Below, one piece after another: positions 7,877 to 14,976 of a stretch of 29,526 bases of DNA; the first letter of the stretch is position 1; each line of letters opens with the position of its first letter. Location: assembly GCA_040902925.1 (NCBI GenBank), contig JBBDWJ010000164.1, forward strand, positions 1-29,526, in the 5' to 3' direction. The translations under genes were made by a program, and so were the position numbers. The stretch is from JBBDWJ01 sp040902925 (GTDB lineage: Bacteria; Acidobacteriota; Terriglobia; Bryobacterales; UBA6623). The notes below the pieces were generated by a model. The model worked only from the letters and a program-made list of their open reading frames with translations. It had not been told where the DNA came from and made no database searches.

Positions 7877-9565
7877 ATGCCCGCCGATAGCATGCCCTCC
7901 CAAAGCACGCCCTCCCAAAGCACGCCGTGGTACCGAAACGGCATCGTTCTGCTTATTGCCTGCCTGCTGCTGCCTCCGTTGGGGATCATTCTGCTGTGGA
8001 TGCGTCCGGGAATAGGCGTATTTCGAAAGCTTGTCTTCTCGGCCGCGTTGGGGCTTTTTTTTGTCGGCCACTTGGTCTGGTTTTACGGGATGCGCATGGA
8101 GATGGCCGGCAGCGGCATGAGACCCCTGTTCTCGTTTTTTGATCCGCAAAGCCACTACGAGAAGCTGCAAGACCCCAACCGGCGCGCCGACCCCGCCGTG
8201 TTGGATCAGGATCAACAGAGCCAAGCCGGCAGCGCCGCCGCCAATGCAGATCTCGCCGAGCCAGCAGAGCTTGCCGCCGGAGAAGCCGCGACTGGGCAGT
8301 CCCAAGGTGAAGGCGGGAAACAGCCTGAAAGCGCCGCGCCCGGCGGCCAGCCGGAGAGCGCGACCGAACCCGCGGCGAATCCGCATACCAGCCCAAGCAG
8401 CGCCTACTGGACCGACTTTCGCGGCCCTCGCCGCGACGGGCACTACCAGCAAACTCCTATTCGCACCAACTGGCCTGAGGCCGGCTTGCCCGAGATCTGG
8501 CGGCAGACCGTCGGCGGGGGCTATGCATCCATGGCCGTTGCCAACGGACGCATCTTCACGATCGAGCAGCGCCGCAACGATGAAGTTGTAGCGGCCTACG
8601 ATCTCAACACAGGCGGGGAGCTGTGGACCCACGGTTGGCCCGCGCGCTTCGAGGAACAGATGGGCGGACCGGGCCCGCGGGCGACACCGACGTGGGACTC
8701 CGGCAAGGTTTACGCGCTGGGAGCCACCGGCGAGCTGCACGTGCTCGAAGCCGCCACCGGCAAGCTGGTCTGGAAGAAAAACATCCTTGCCGACAACAAG
8801 GCTCCGAACTTGCACTGGGCCATGTCGGGCTCGCCGTTAATCGTCGATGACAAGGTGATCGTGCAGCCCGGTGGCTCCGGCGCTTCTATCGTGGCCTACG
8901 ACAAGCTCACCGGCGCGGTGGTTTGGAAGTCGCTCAGCGACACGCAGTCCTACACCTCGCCTTCGGAGGTGACGCTGTTGGGCCGCCGGCAGATTCTCAC
9001 CGTCAGCGGTGACCGCATGTTGGGCCTGGCGATCGAAGACGGCTCGCTGCTGTGGGAGTTCCCCTGGTTTACCTCTGGCGGCGGAAATATCTCGCAGCCG
9101 CTGGTGGTCGACGACGAGCACGTCTTCATCTCGGCCGGATACGGGCACGGCTCGGCGCTGGTCAAGCTGGCGCATTCGGGCGAGGCGATGCAGGCCGCCG
9201 CAGTCTGGCAAAACAACAATCTGAAATGCCGCTTCAATGCCCCGGTGATTCACGACGGGCATGTCTACGGGCTCGATGAAGGCATCCTCGCGTCGATTGA
9301 CCTATGGACCGGCGAGCGCGACTGGAAGGGCGGCCGTTACGGCTACGGGCAGTTGCTGCTATCGGGCGGTCACCTGATCGTGCTCACCGAGGCGGGCGAC
9401 GTTGTGCTCGTTCGCGCAACGCCGGAGGCGCATCAGGAATTGGCTCGCTTCAAAGCCCTCGAAGGCAAGACTTGGAACAACCCGGCCATCGCCAGCGGTA
9501 AGCTGTTGGTTCGTAACCAGACCGAGATGGTCTGCTACGATCTCTCTCCCGCCGGCAGCACGTAA
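7877..9565 (+). CDS. Membrane-anchored PQQ-type beta-propeller protein
   Basis: From the ATG at 7877 the protein has 562 residues. This start is chosen because AAGGAGG lies 10 bases upstream. The N-terminus has a duplicated PSQST unit and then two hydrophobic segments (residues about 19-39 and 52-72), so it is membrane-anchored. A low-complexity Ala/Glu/Gln/Pro linker (about 100-170) leads to a propeller domain beginning WTDFRGPRRDG, with repeated blades containing phrases such as AYDLNTGGELWT and VLEAATGKLVWKK. These are PQQ-like repeats also seen in BamB-type scaffolds. Whether PQQ is bound cannot be told. The cytochrome-bearing lipoprotein 110 bases downstream suggests a shared periplasmic redox or sensing role. 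Confidence 0.85.
   Translation: MPADSMPSQSTPSQSTPWYRNGIVLLIACLLLPPLGIILLWMRPGIGVFRKLVFSAALGLFFVGHLVWFYGMRMEMAGSGMRPLFSFFDPQSHYEKLQDPNRRADPAVLDQDQQSQAGSAAANADLAEPAELAAGEAATGQSQGEGGKQPESAAPGGQPESATEPAANPHTSPSSAYWTDFRGPRRDGHYQQTPIRTNWPEAGLPEIWRQTVGGGYASMAVANGRIFTIEQRRNDEVVAAYDLNTGGELWTHGWPARFEEQMGGPGPRATPTWDSGKVYALGATGELHVLEAATGKLVWKKNILADNKAPNLHWAMSGSPLIVDDKVIVQPGGSGASIVAYDKLTGAVVWKSLSDTQSYTSPSEVTLLGRRQILTVSGDRMLGLAIEDGSLLWEFPWFTSGGGNISQPLVVDDEHVFISAGYGHGSALVKLAHSGEAMQAAAVWQNNNLKCRFNAPVIHDGHVYGLDEGILASIDLWTGERDWKGGRYGYGQLLLSGGHLIVLTEAGDVVLVRATPEAHQELARFKALEGKTWNNPAIASGKLLVRNQTEMVCYDLSPAGST
7895..7924 (+). repeat. 15-bp tandem duplication inside coding sequence
   Basis: CCCTCCCAAAGCACG occurs twice in a row (7895-7909 and 7910-7924) and encodes the doubled PSQST unit in front of the first membrane segment of the beta-propeller protein. 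The frame is kept, so it is a simple slippage-type duplication. Confidence 0.85.
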
Positions 9566-9603
9566 CCCTCTGCCGGAGACACGTGACACCGCCGGCGGCA
9601 CGT
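9551..9603 (+). repeat. Three short GCCGG-N3-CACGT repeats
   Basis: GCCGGCAGCACGT (9551-9563), GCCGGAGACACGT (9572-9584) and GCCGGCGGCACGT (9591-9603) lie about 20 bases apart, starting in the last codons of the beta-propeller gene and running into the gap before the next gene. The period is close to two helical turns. They may be protein-binding sites or a decayed tandem duplication. Confidence 0.6.
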
Positions 9604-9675
9604 ACTCAGTACACGTTCGATGAGCTTCGCTACACTGAAGGCCGAAAACTCGCCACCTTCCGCGGGATCCACGTA

Positions 9676-12504
9676 ATGAACCGAATCGCTTCTCTCCTTC
9701 TGTTGGTTTTGTTGAGCCTCACCGGCTGCCACCTCTTTCCGGAACCGGAATTCGAGGGCTCTTTCCAGGTGCCGCCAGGCTTCGTGGTGGAAGTGGCTGC
9801 GTCGCCCGAGATGACCGGCTCGCTCCTCCAGATGACGTTCGACAGCCTCGGCCGTCCCGTGGTGTCGAAGGAACAGGGCCACCCCGTCACGCTGTTCGAC
9901 ACCAATGACGACGGCCTGTACGAGACCGAAAAGGTTTTTAGCGACAAGGTCGAGAACCTGCAGGGGATGTGGTTTGACGGCCGCACGCTCTACGCCATCG
10001 GCAACGACTCCGCCGGGGAAAAAGCCGGCCTCTATAAGCTCGAAGACACCGACGGCGACGACGTGGCCGATACGTTCGAAACGCTGACGCTGTTCACCGG
10101 GCCGATGGGCGAGCACGGTCCGCACGACATCCGCCGCGGACCCGACGGCTACCCGACTGTGCTGATCGGTAATCACTCGGGAGTGCCGGCGGAGCTGATC
10201 GATCCGGCGTCGCCGCTGCGAGGCTACAAAGAGTCGCAACTGCTGCCGCGCTACATGGACGCCCGCGGCCACGCCGTTGATATTTGGGCCCCGGGCGGCG
10301 CGCTGTTTCGACTCAACCGCGAGAAGATGCGCTACTCCCTGTTGCTGGGCGGCTTCCGCAATCCCTACAACCACGCCTACAACTGGGACGGCGAGGCATT
10401 CACCTACGACAGCGACATGGAATGGGACATCAACCTGCCCTGGTACCGCGAGGTGCGCTCGGTCCACACCGTTCCGGGAGCGGACTATGGCTGGCGCACG
10501 GGGTCGGGCAAATTCCCTGACTACTACATCGATACGCTGCCGCCGGTCGATGACCTTGGCCGCGGCTCGCCGGTCGGCGTCGAGTTTTATCACCACTACG
10601 TCTACCCGCCGGAGTACTTCGACGCCTTCCTGCAAGGCGACTGGTCGAGAGGCCGCGTGGTGTTGGCGAAATATGATCGCGATGGCGCCACCTATAAGCT
10701 CGCCCGCGAGGCGTCCGACTTCATCTACGGCGAGCCGCTGAACGTAACCGACCTCGAGGTCGGGCCCGACGGGTACGTCTATTTCACGATGGGTGGACGC
10801 GGCACCGTTGGTGGTTTCTACCGCGTGGCTTATCGGGGATACAACTCCGGCCGTGAGCAACTGGAGCAACAGGGTGTCATGGCGGCAGTCCGCCAGCCGC
10901 AGCCGCTTTCGAGTTGGGGCCATGCCGCCTTGCTGAAGCAGAAGGAGGAGATGGGCGAGGCGTGGGGCACGGAGTTGGAGCGCGTTGCGCGCGACACCGC
11001 TGCCGCAAGCCGCGACCGTGTGCAGGCGCTGATGCATTTACAACGCCTTGCCCCGAAGCCGAACGCCGATCTGCTGCGGCCGCTGGCGCAGGACGCCGAT
11101 GCCGCCGTGCGCGCCGCCGCGATTTATGTGGTCGGGCAGCATGGCAGCGACCGCGCCAAAGCCATCGCCGCCGCCGGGCTCAAAGATGGCGATCCGTTCG
11201 TTCGCCGGCGCGCGGCGGAGGCGCTGGTCCGCATGGGCCTTGCGGCCGATCAGCCCAGCTTCGCGCCGATCGACGATCTCTACGCGCTGCTCAACGATGC
11301 CGACCGCTTTGTTCGCTACGCCGGACGGCTGGCTTTGGAGCGTACACCGCGCGACGAATGGAAAAGCAAAGTTCTCGCGGAAACCAACCCTCTCGGTGCG
11401 CTCGAGGGTATGCTGGCGCTGATTCGCACGAACACGCCGGGCGGCGCCGGTATCGAGCCGCTTTTTGAAAAAGAGTTGGGATTCTTCCGGCAGGGACTGG
11501 ACGCGGAGAACGAGCTGCGGCTGCTCAGGACGTTCGATCTCACGTGCCTCGAATTCGAAGCGGGCTGCCCGCCCGAGCTGCGCCGCCAAGTCTATGACAT
11601 CATCGCGCCGCGCTTCCCCGCGCCGGACGAACGCCTGAATCGCGAGTATGCCCGCACGATGGCCTACGCCGGCGCGCCGGAAGCCATCCAAAAAATCATG
11701 GCCGCGATGCCCCAAGGCGAAGAGAACCAGCAACTGCAAATTCACTACGTCTACTGCCTGCGGGCCATCCAGAAGGGCTGGTCGGGTGAGCAGAAGAAAA
11801 CTCTGCTGGCGTGGTTCGGCAAAGCCAAGCAGTGGCGCGGCGGCGCAAGCTTTCCGGGGTTCATCAACCGCCTGTTCGATTCCTCGCTCGAGTTCTTCGA
11901 CGAAAACGAGAAACAGATGGCCTACAACGCCATCCCGGAGTTCGCTCCGTTAAAGGAGTCTGAGATCGATAACCGCCGGCGGCGCGGCAACTACGTCCCG
12001 GCGGCTGTTTTCGCGCGGCAGAAGGGCGTCAGCGGCGTCAGCGAGCAGGAAATTTTCGAGTACATGATGTACGACCCGATGACGCTGCGGGCCGACGCCT
12101 CGCGAGGCCGCGACGTTTTCGAGAAGGAATGCGCCAATTGCCATCGCTTTGGCGGCATGGGCAAAGATTTCGGGCCCGAGCTCACCACGGTCGCCAACCG
12201 TTTCACGCGCAAGGATCTGATCGAAGCGGTGCTCTATCCTTCGAAGGTCATATCCGACCAGTACGACGGCTACATCGTCGAGACCAAGGGCGGCGACGTT
12301 TTTCTGGGGATGATTCAGTCCGAGGACGACGAGGAGATCGTGATGCTGATCGCGGACGAGGAGCGGCCGGTGGTCATTCCAAAGCCGGACGTGGCGAACA
12401 AGCGAGTTTCGGAAGTTTCGACGATGCCGACGCAACTGCTCGATGGTTATTCCATAGGCGACATCGCGGATCTGTTCGCGTTCCTGAAAAAAGCGCCGCA
12501 GTGA
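9676..12504 (+). CDS. Lipoprotein with propeller, HEAT-like and haem c domains
   Basis: From the ATG at 9676 the protein has 942 residues and begins with a lipoprotein signal: hydrophobic LLLLVLLSL followed by the lipobox LTGC, giving an N-terminal lipid anchor. Residues about 30-400 form a propeller of the membrane-bound dehydrogenase type (TIGR02604-like; phrases FDSLGRPVVSKEQGHP and GGFRNPYNHAYNW). Residues about 440-780 are helical with HEAT-like repeats. The C-terminus is a haem-binding domain (TIGR02603-like) with C819-A-N-C-H823 and a likely axial Met in VSTMPTQLLDGYS. The longer upstream reading frame was rejected because it would bury the signal peptide. The substrate is unknown; an electron-transferring oxidoreductase or sensor in the periplasm is inferred. 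Confidence 0.9.
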   Translation: MNRIASLLLLVLLSLTGCHLFPEPEFEGSFQVPPGFVVEVAASPEMTGSLLQMTFDSLGRPVVSKEQGHPVTLFDTNDDGLYETEKVFSDKVENLQGMWFDGRTLYAIGNDSAGEKAGLYKLEDTDGDDVADTFETLTLFTGPMGEHGPHDIRRGPDGYPTVLIGNHSGVPAELIDPASPLRGYKESQLLPRYMDARGHAVDIWAPGGALFRLNREKMRYSLLLGGFRNPYNHAYNWDGEAFTYDSDMEWDINLPWYREVRSVHTVPGADYGWRTGSGKFPDYYIDTLPPVDDLGRGSPVGVEFYHHYVYPPEYFDAFLQGDWSRGRVVLAKYDRDGATYKLAREASDFIYGEPLNVTDLEVGPDGYVYFTMGGRGTVGGFYRVAYRGYNSGREQLEQQGVMAAVRQPQPLSSWGHAALLKQKEEMGEAWGTELERVARDTAAASRDRVQALMHLQRLAPKPNADLLRPLAQDADAAVRAAAIYVVGQHGSDRAKAIAAAGLKDGDPFVRRRAAEALVRMGLAADQPSFAPIDDLYALLNDADRFVRYAGRLALERTPRDEWKSKVLAETNPLGALEGMLALIRTNTPGGAGIEPLFEKELGFFRQGLDAENELRLLRTFDLTCLEFEAGCPPELRRQVYDIIAPRFPAPDERLNREYARTMAYAGAPEAIQKIMAAMPQGEENQQLQIHYVYCLRAIQKGWSGEQKKTLLAWFGKAKQWRGGASFPGFINRLFDSSLEFFDENEKQMAYNAIPEFAPLKESEIDNRRRRGNYVPAAVFARQKGVSGVSEQEIFEYMMYDPMTLRADASRGRDVFEKECANCHRFGGMGKDFGPELTTVANRFTRKDLIEAVLYPSKVISDQYDGYIVETKGGDVFLGMIQSEDDEEIVMLIADEERPVVIPKPDVANKRVSEVSTMPTQLLDGYSIGDIADLFAFLKKAPQ

Positions 12505-12516
12505 GTGCATTGTGGC

Positions 12517-12556
12517 GCAAGCTCTCAGCTTGCAGCGTCGAGCCTCCGCTCGACGC
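12517..12556. repeat. Twin perfect hairpins, REP-like
   Basis: Twelve bases after the cytochrome lipoprotein stop lie two adjacent perfect palindromes: GCAAGCT-CTC-AGCTTGC (12517-12533) and GCGTCGAG-CCTCCG-CTCGACGC (12535-12556). There is no U-tract, so this is more like a REP or BIME element than an intrinsic terminator, though it could stabilise the upstream mRNA 3' end. Confidence 0.7.
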
Positions 12557-12651
12557 ATCGCAGCCCATTTCGCCAACGACGACACCATCGTTTCCGGCGC
12601 GCACCGGGCGATAGCTAGAATAGTGGACCGCAACTCGAAGCAGAATCACTC

Positions 12652-13830
12652 ATGACTGAAACCGCGGACGTTGTCATCATCGGCGGCGGCGTAATCGGGG
12701 CGAGCGTCGCGTTTCACCTCGCCGAGCGCCGGGCGGGCAAGATCCTGCTGCTCGAAAAGGCGCACCTCGGTGCCGCGTCGAGCGGAAAATCCGGGGCCAT
12801 CATCCGCCAGTACTACTCCCACGCGCTGCTTACTTTGATGGCCCGCCATGGCCTGCGCATGTACAGGGATTTTTCTGACATCGTGGGAGGACCGCCGGTC
12901 TTCACGCACTCCGGCATGGTCGTGGTGACCGACGCCTCCGGCCGGGCTCAACTCGAAGCCAACGTAGGCATGCTCGCGAAACTCGGCGTGGAAGCGAAGA
13001 TGCTCTCGCCCACGGATCTGAAAGCGCTCGATGCGCGGGTCTCGGTCAAAGACGACGAGGTTGCCGCCTACGAAGCCGAGGCCGGCTATTGCGAAGCGCT
13101 GCAGGTGGTTGCGTCGTTCGCCTCGGCGGCCCGTGAACGGGGAGTCGATGTGCGCGAAGCAACGGCGGCCACCGGCCTGGTCCTCGACGGCGAAAAGGTC
13201 GCCGGCGTCGCGACTCCGCGGGGCGTGATCTCGACTCGAACCGTCGTGCTGGCCGCGGGAGGCTGGTCGGCGGCTCTGGCGAACGGCGCCGGTGTACAAA
13301 TCCCCGTCAAGGCTTGCCGCGCCCAGGTGGCGCTCTTGCGGCGTCCTTGCGATTTCGGCCCGGCGCACCCCGTGTTCGGCGATCTCGCCAATCAGATCTA
13401 CTTTCGCCCGACTCACGGCGAGATAACGCACGTCGGCAACGTCGACCCGCGCGAGGAAAGTAGCGCGGTGGATCCCGACCGCTACAAAGAGGTGGCCGAC
13501 GAGGAATTCGCGGCGGAGATGCGCGAGAAAATCCAGCGCCGCTACCCTGCAATCGATCGCGGCGCGGGGAGAGGCGGATACGGCGCGCTGTATTCGGTCA
13601 CGCCGGACTGGCAGCCGATTATTGATCGCCTCCCCGGCGTCGAAGGAGCCTTTTGCGCGGCGGGCTTCAGTGGGCACGGCTTCAAAATGGCCCCGGCGGT
13701 TGGGAAACTTCTCGCCGAACTCGTTGTCGACGGCCGCGCGGCGTGCTTCGACATTCACCCGCTGAGGGCTTCACGGTTTGAAGAAGGCGAGCCGTTCGGC
13801 GGCAAGACCTTTGCCAAAGTGATGGGCTAG
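12652..13830 (+). CDS. FAD-dependent oxidoreductase, DAO family
   Basis: A 392-residue flavoprotein of the D-amino acid oxidase/sarcosine oxidase beta fold. The FAD dinucleotide motif VVIIGGGVIGAS is at residues 6-17, followed by LLLEKAHLGAASSGKSGAIIRQYY, which in this family contacts the flavin. The C-terminal GFSGHGFKMAPAVG is the second FAD-binding segment. It has no signal peptide, so it is cytoplasmic and probably oxidises a secondary or tertiary amine such as sarcosine or glycine derivatives. The exact substrate is not readable. The ATG at 12652 has only a weak ribosome binding site. It stands alone, converging on the AHSA1 gene with 47 bases between stops. Confidence 0.9.
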   Translation: MTETADVVIIGGGVIGASVAFHLAERRAGKILLLEKAHLGAASSGKSGAIIRQYYSHALLTLMARHGLRMYRDFSDIVGGPPVFTHSGMVVVTDASGRAQLEANVGMLAKLGVEAKMLSPTDLKALDARVSVKDDEVAAYEAEAGYCEALQVVASFASAARERGVDVREATAATGLVLDGEKVAGVATPRGVISTRTVVLAAGGWSAALANGAGVQIPVKACRAQVALLRRPCDFGPAHPVFGDLANQIYFRPTHGEITHVGNVDPREESSAVDPDRYKEVADEEFAAEMREKIQRRYPAIDRGAGRGGYGALYSVTPDWQPIIDRLPGVEGAFCAAGFSGHGFKMAPAVGKLLAELVVDGRAACFDIHPLRASRFEEGEPFGGKTFAKVMG

Positions 13831-13877
13831 CTGGGGCTAGCTCGCCTTTCTCACACAACACGGTCGACCCACCAAGG

Positions 13878-14324
13878 CTAGCCGGCCAGATACTTCTCCA
13901 GCCGCACCAGGCAGCCGCTCCAGCCCTGGTTGTGCTTGTCGCGCCATTCGGCGTCGACGAAGCGCTCGTGCGTCAGCAGCACCTCGGTTTCCTCGCCCAG
14001 GTCACGGAACTCGACCGTCACGAGCGTGCCGGTGACCGAACCGTCCTCCCAGGCCCACGTGTAGACGAGTTTCTCCGGCGGCTGGACCTCGCGGTATTCG
14101 CCGTAGGCCACGCTCACTCTGCCGCTAACGTGCTTCATCTGGATGCGATACGAACCGCCCACGCGGAGGTCGATTTCGGCGTTGATTTCGTACTCGTCGG
14201 TGGGCGCCGACCAGTGCTTCATTTGTTCCGGTTCGGTCCAGGCTTGGAAGACCCTTTGGCGCGCCGCTTTGAAGGTGCGCTTGAGTTGGAGCGACGGCGC
14301 GGGGCTGACGCTGGGTGTGGCCAT
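13878..14324 (-). CDS. SRPBCC (AHSA1-like) domain protein
   Basis: A 148-residue protein with the SRPBCC/AHSA1 START-like fold. The opening LKRTFKAARQRVFQAWTEPE, GGSYRIQMKH in the middle and LTHERFVDAEWRDKHNQGW near the end are characteristic. The family forms a hydrophobic cavity; members are Aha1-related or bind small lipophilic ligands, and the specific ligand here is unknown. The ATG at 14324 follows AAAGGAGA at good spacing. It is cotranscribed with, and overlaps, the ArsR regulator upstream. This ArsR/AHSA1 pairing is common in soil bacteria. Confidence 0.92.
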   Translation of the reverse strand: MATPSVSPAPSLQLKRTFKAARQRVFQAWTEPEQMKHWSAPTDEYEINAEIDLRVGGSYRIQMKHVSGRVSVAYGEYREVQPPEKLVYTWAWEDGSVTGTLVTVEFRDLGEETEVLLTHERFVDAEWRDKHNQGWSGCLVRLEKYLAG

Positions 14325-14671
14325 GAATCATTCTCCTTTGGTCCGGTTTCGGCAAGATATCGTTCCAAGGCGTCGAACTGTTGCTCCCAAAACTTGCGGC
14401 ACTGCTCGATCCAGGCCACGGCGTCGTTCATGGGACGCGGGCGCAGCCGGCAGCGGTGCACCCGCCCTTTCTTGTGCCGCTCAAGCAGTCCCGCGCGTTC
14501 GAGCACGCGCAGGTGCCGCGAAATCGCGGGCGCCGTGACCTCAAACGGCGCCGCCAGGTCTCCAACGGATGCCTCGCCCTCGGCGAGACGCTCCAGGATG
14601 CGGCGGCGGATCGGATCGGACAGCGCGGCGAAGACGGCGTCGAGGGAGTCGGATTTATACTTAACCATCAT
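14219..14671 (-). CDS. ArsR-family winged-helix regulator, unusual C-terminus
   Basis: Residues 10-80 form a standard ArsR winged helix (DPIRRRILERLAEGEASVGDL, recognition helix TAPAISRHLRVLERAGLL, wing GRVHRCRLRP), and residues 80-112 a terminal helix with WIEQCRKFWEQQFDALERYL. There is no metal-binding CxC in the helix, so a non-metal effector is likely. Relatives usually end near residue 112. Here the frame continues for 38 Ser/Arg/Pro-rich residues that overlap the next gene by 106 bases in another frame, so the tail is probably not native protein. Two adjacent ATGs (14671 and 14668) are possible starts, both inside an inverted repeat that is probably the autoregulatory operator. Confidence 0.85.
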   Translation of the reverse strand: MMVKYKSDSLDAVFAALSDPIRRRILERLAEGEASVGDLAAPFEVTAPAISRHLRVLERAGLLERHKKGRVHRCRLRPRPMNDAVAWIEQCRKFWEQQFDALERYLAETGPKENDSWPHPASAPRRRSNSSAPSKRRAKGSSKPGPNRNK

Positions 14672-14680
14672 GTTAAATAT
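14657..14680. promoter_or_regulatory. Probable operator of the ArsR/AHSA1 operon
   Basis: Inverted repeat ATAcTTAAC-CATCAT-GTTAAaTAT with 8 of 9 arm positions matching. The central CATCAT is the two adjacent start codons of the ArsR gene read on the plus strand. An overlapping AT-rich TTAA-ATA-TTAA follows at 14673-14683. AT-rich dyads at their own start are typical of ArsR autorepression. No binding data are implied. Confidence 0.55.
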
Positions 14681-14804
14681 TAAGTGAAGCGGCGGCCGTA
14701 ATCAAGCTGCGCCGCGGGGAGCCCATGGAACCCGGTGGAAACACAGATAGCGGCAAGCCGGACCGTGATGATCACAAGCCGCGCGTAGGCGAAAACGAAT
14801 CGTA

Positions 14805-14836
14805 GACAGGTGTTCCCGCCCGGCGGGAGGCCTGTC
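14805..14836. repeat. Extragenic palindrome, REP-like
   Basis: GACAGGTGTTCCCGCC and GGCGGGAGGCCTGTC pair over nearly the whole length, broken only at the TG/GG and T/A positions. It lies in the 305-base gap between the ArsR gene and the Gfo/Idh/MocA gene. The rest of that gap (14681-14804, 14837-14976) shows no ORF, promoter or terminator that I can support. Palindromes of this kind are often dispersed in acidobacterial and other soil genomes; only one copy is seen here. Confidence 0.6.
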
Positions 14837-14976
14837 CCTACCTGCATAGACTTGCGCCTGTTTTTCTTCGGATTGGGTTGCCTTCCGGATCTACAACGCT
14901 GAACCCTCTCAGGCCGTGGATGCGCTTCGATCGCCGGAAAATGATCGCGGGACCTTGTCTTCCGAGTCTATCCGGG

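Noticed and set aside
7205..8815. 536-residue open frame antisense to rpsA and the propeller gene
   Set aside because: A codon-bias shadow of two real genes; it would cross a terminator and an intergenic gap, and its translation matches no family.
9535..11037. 500-residue open frame antisense to the cytochrome lipoprotein
   Set aside because: A mirror of strong third-position GC bias in the real gene; no ribosome binding site or recognisable domain.
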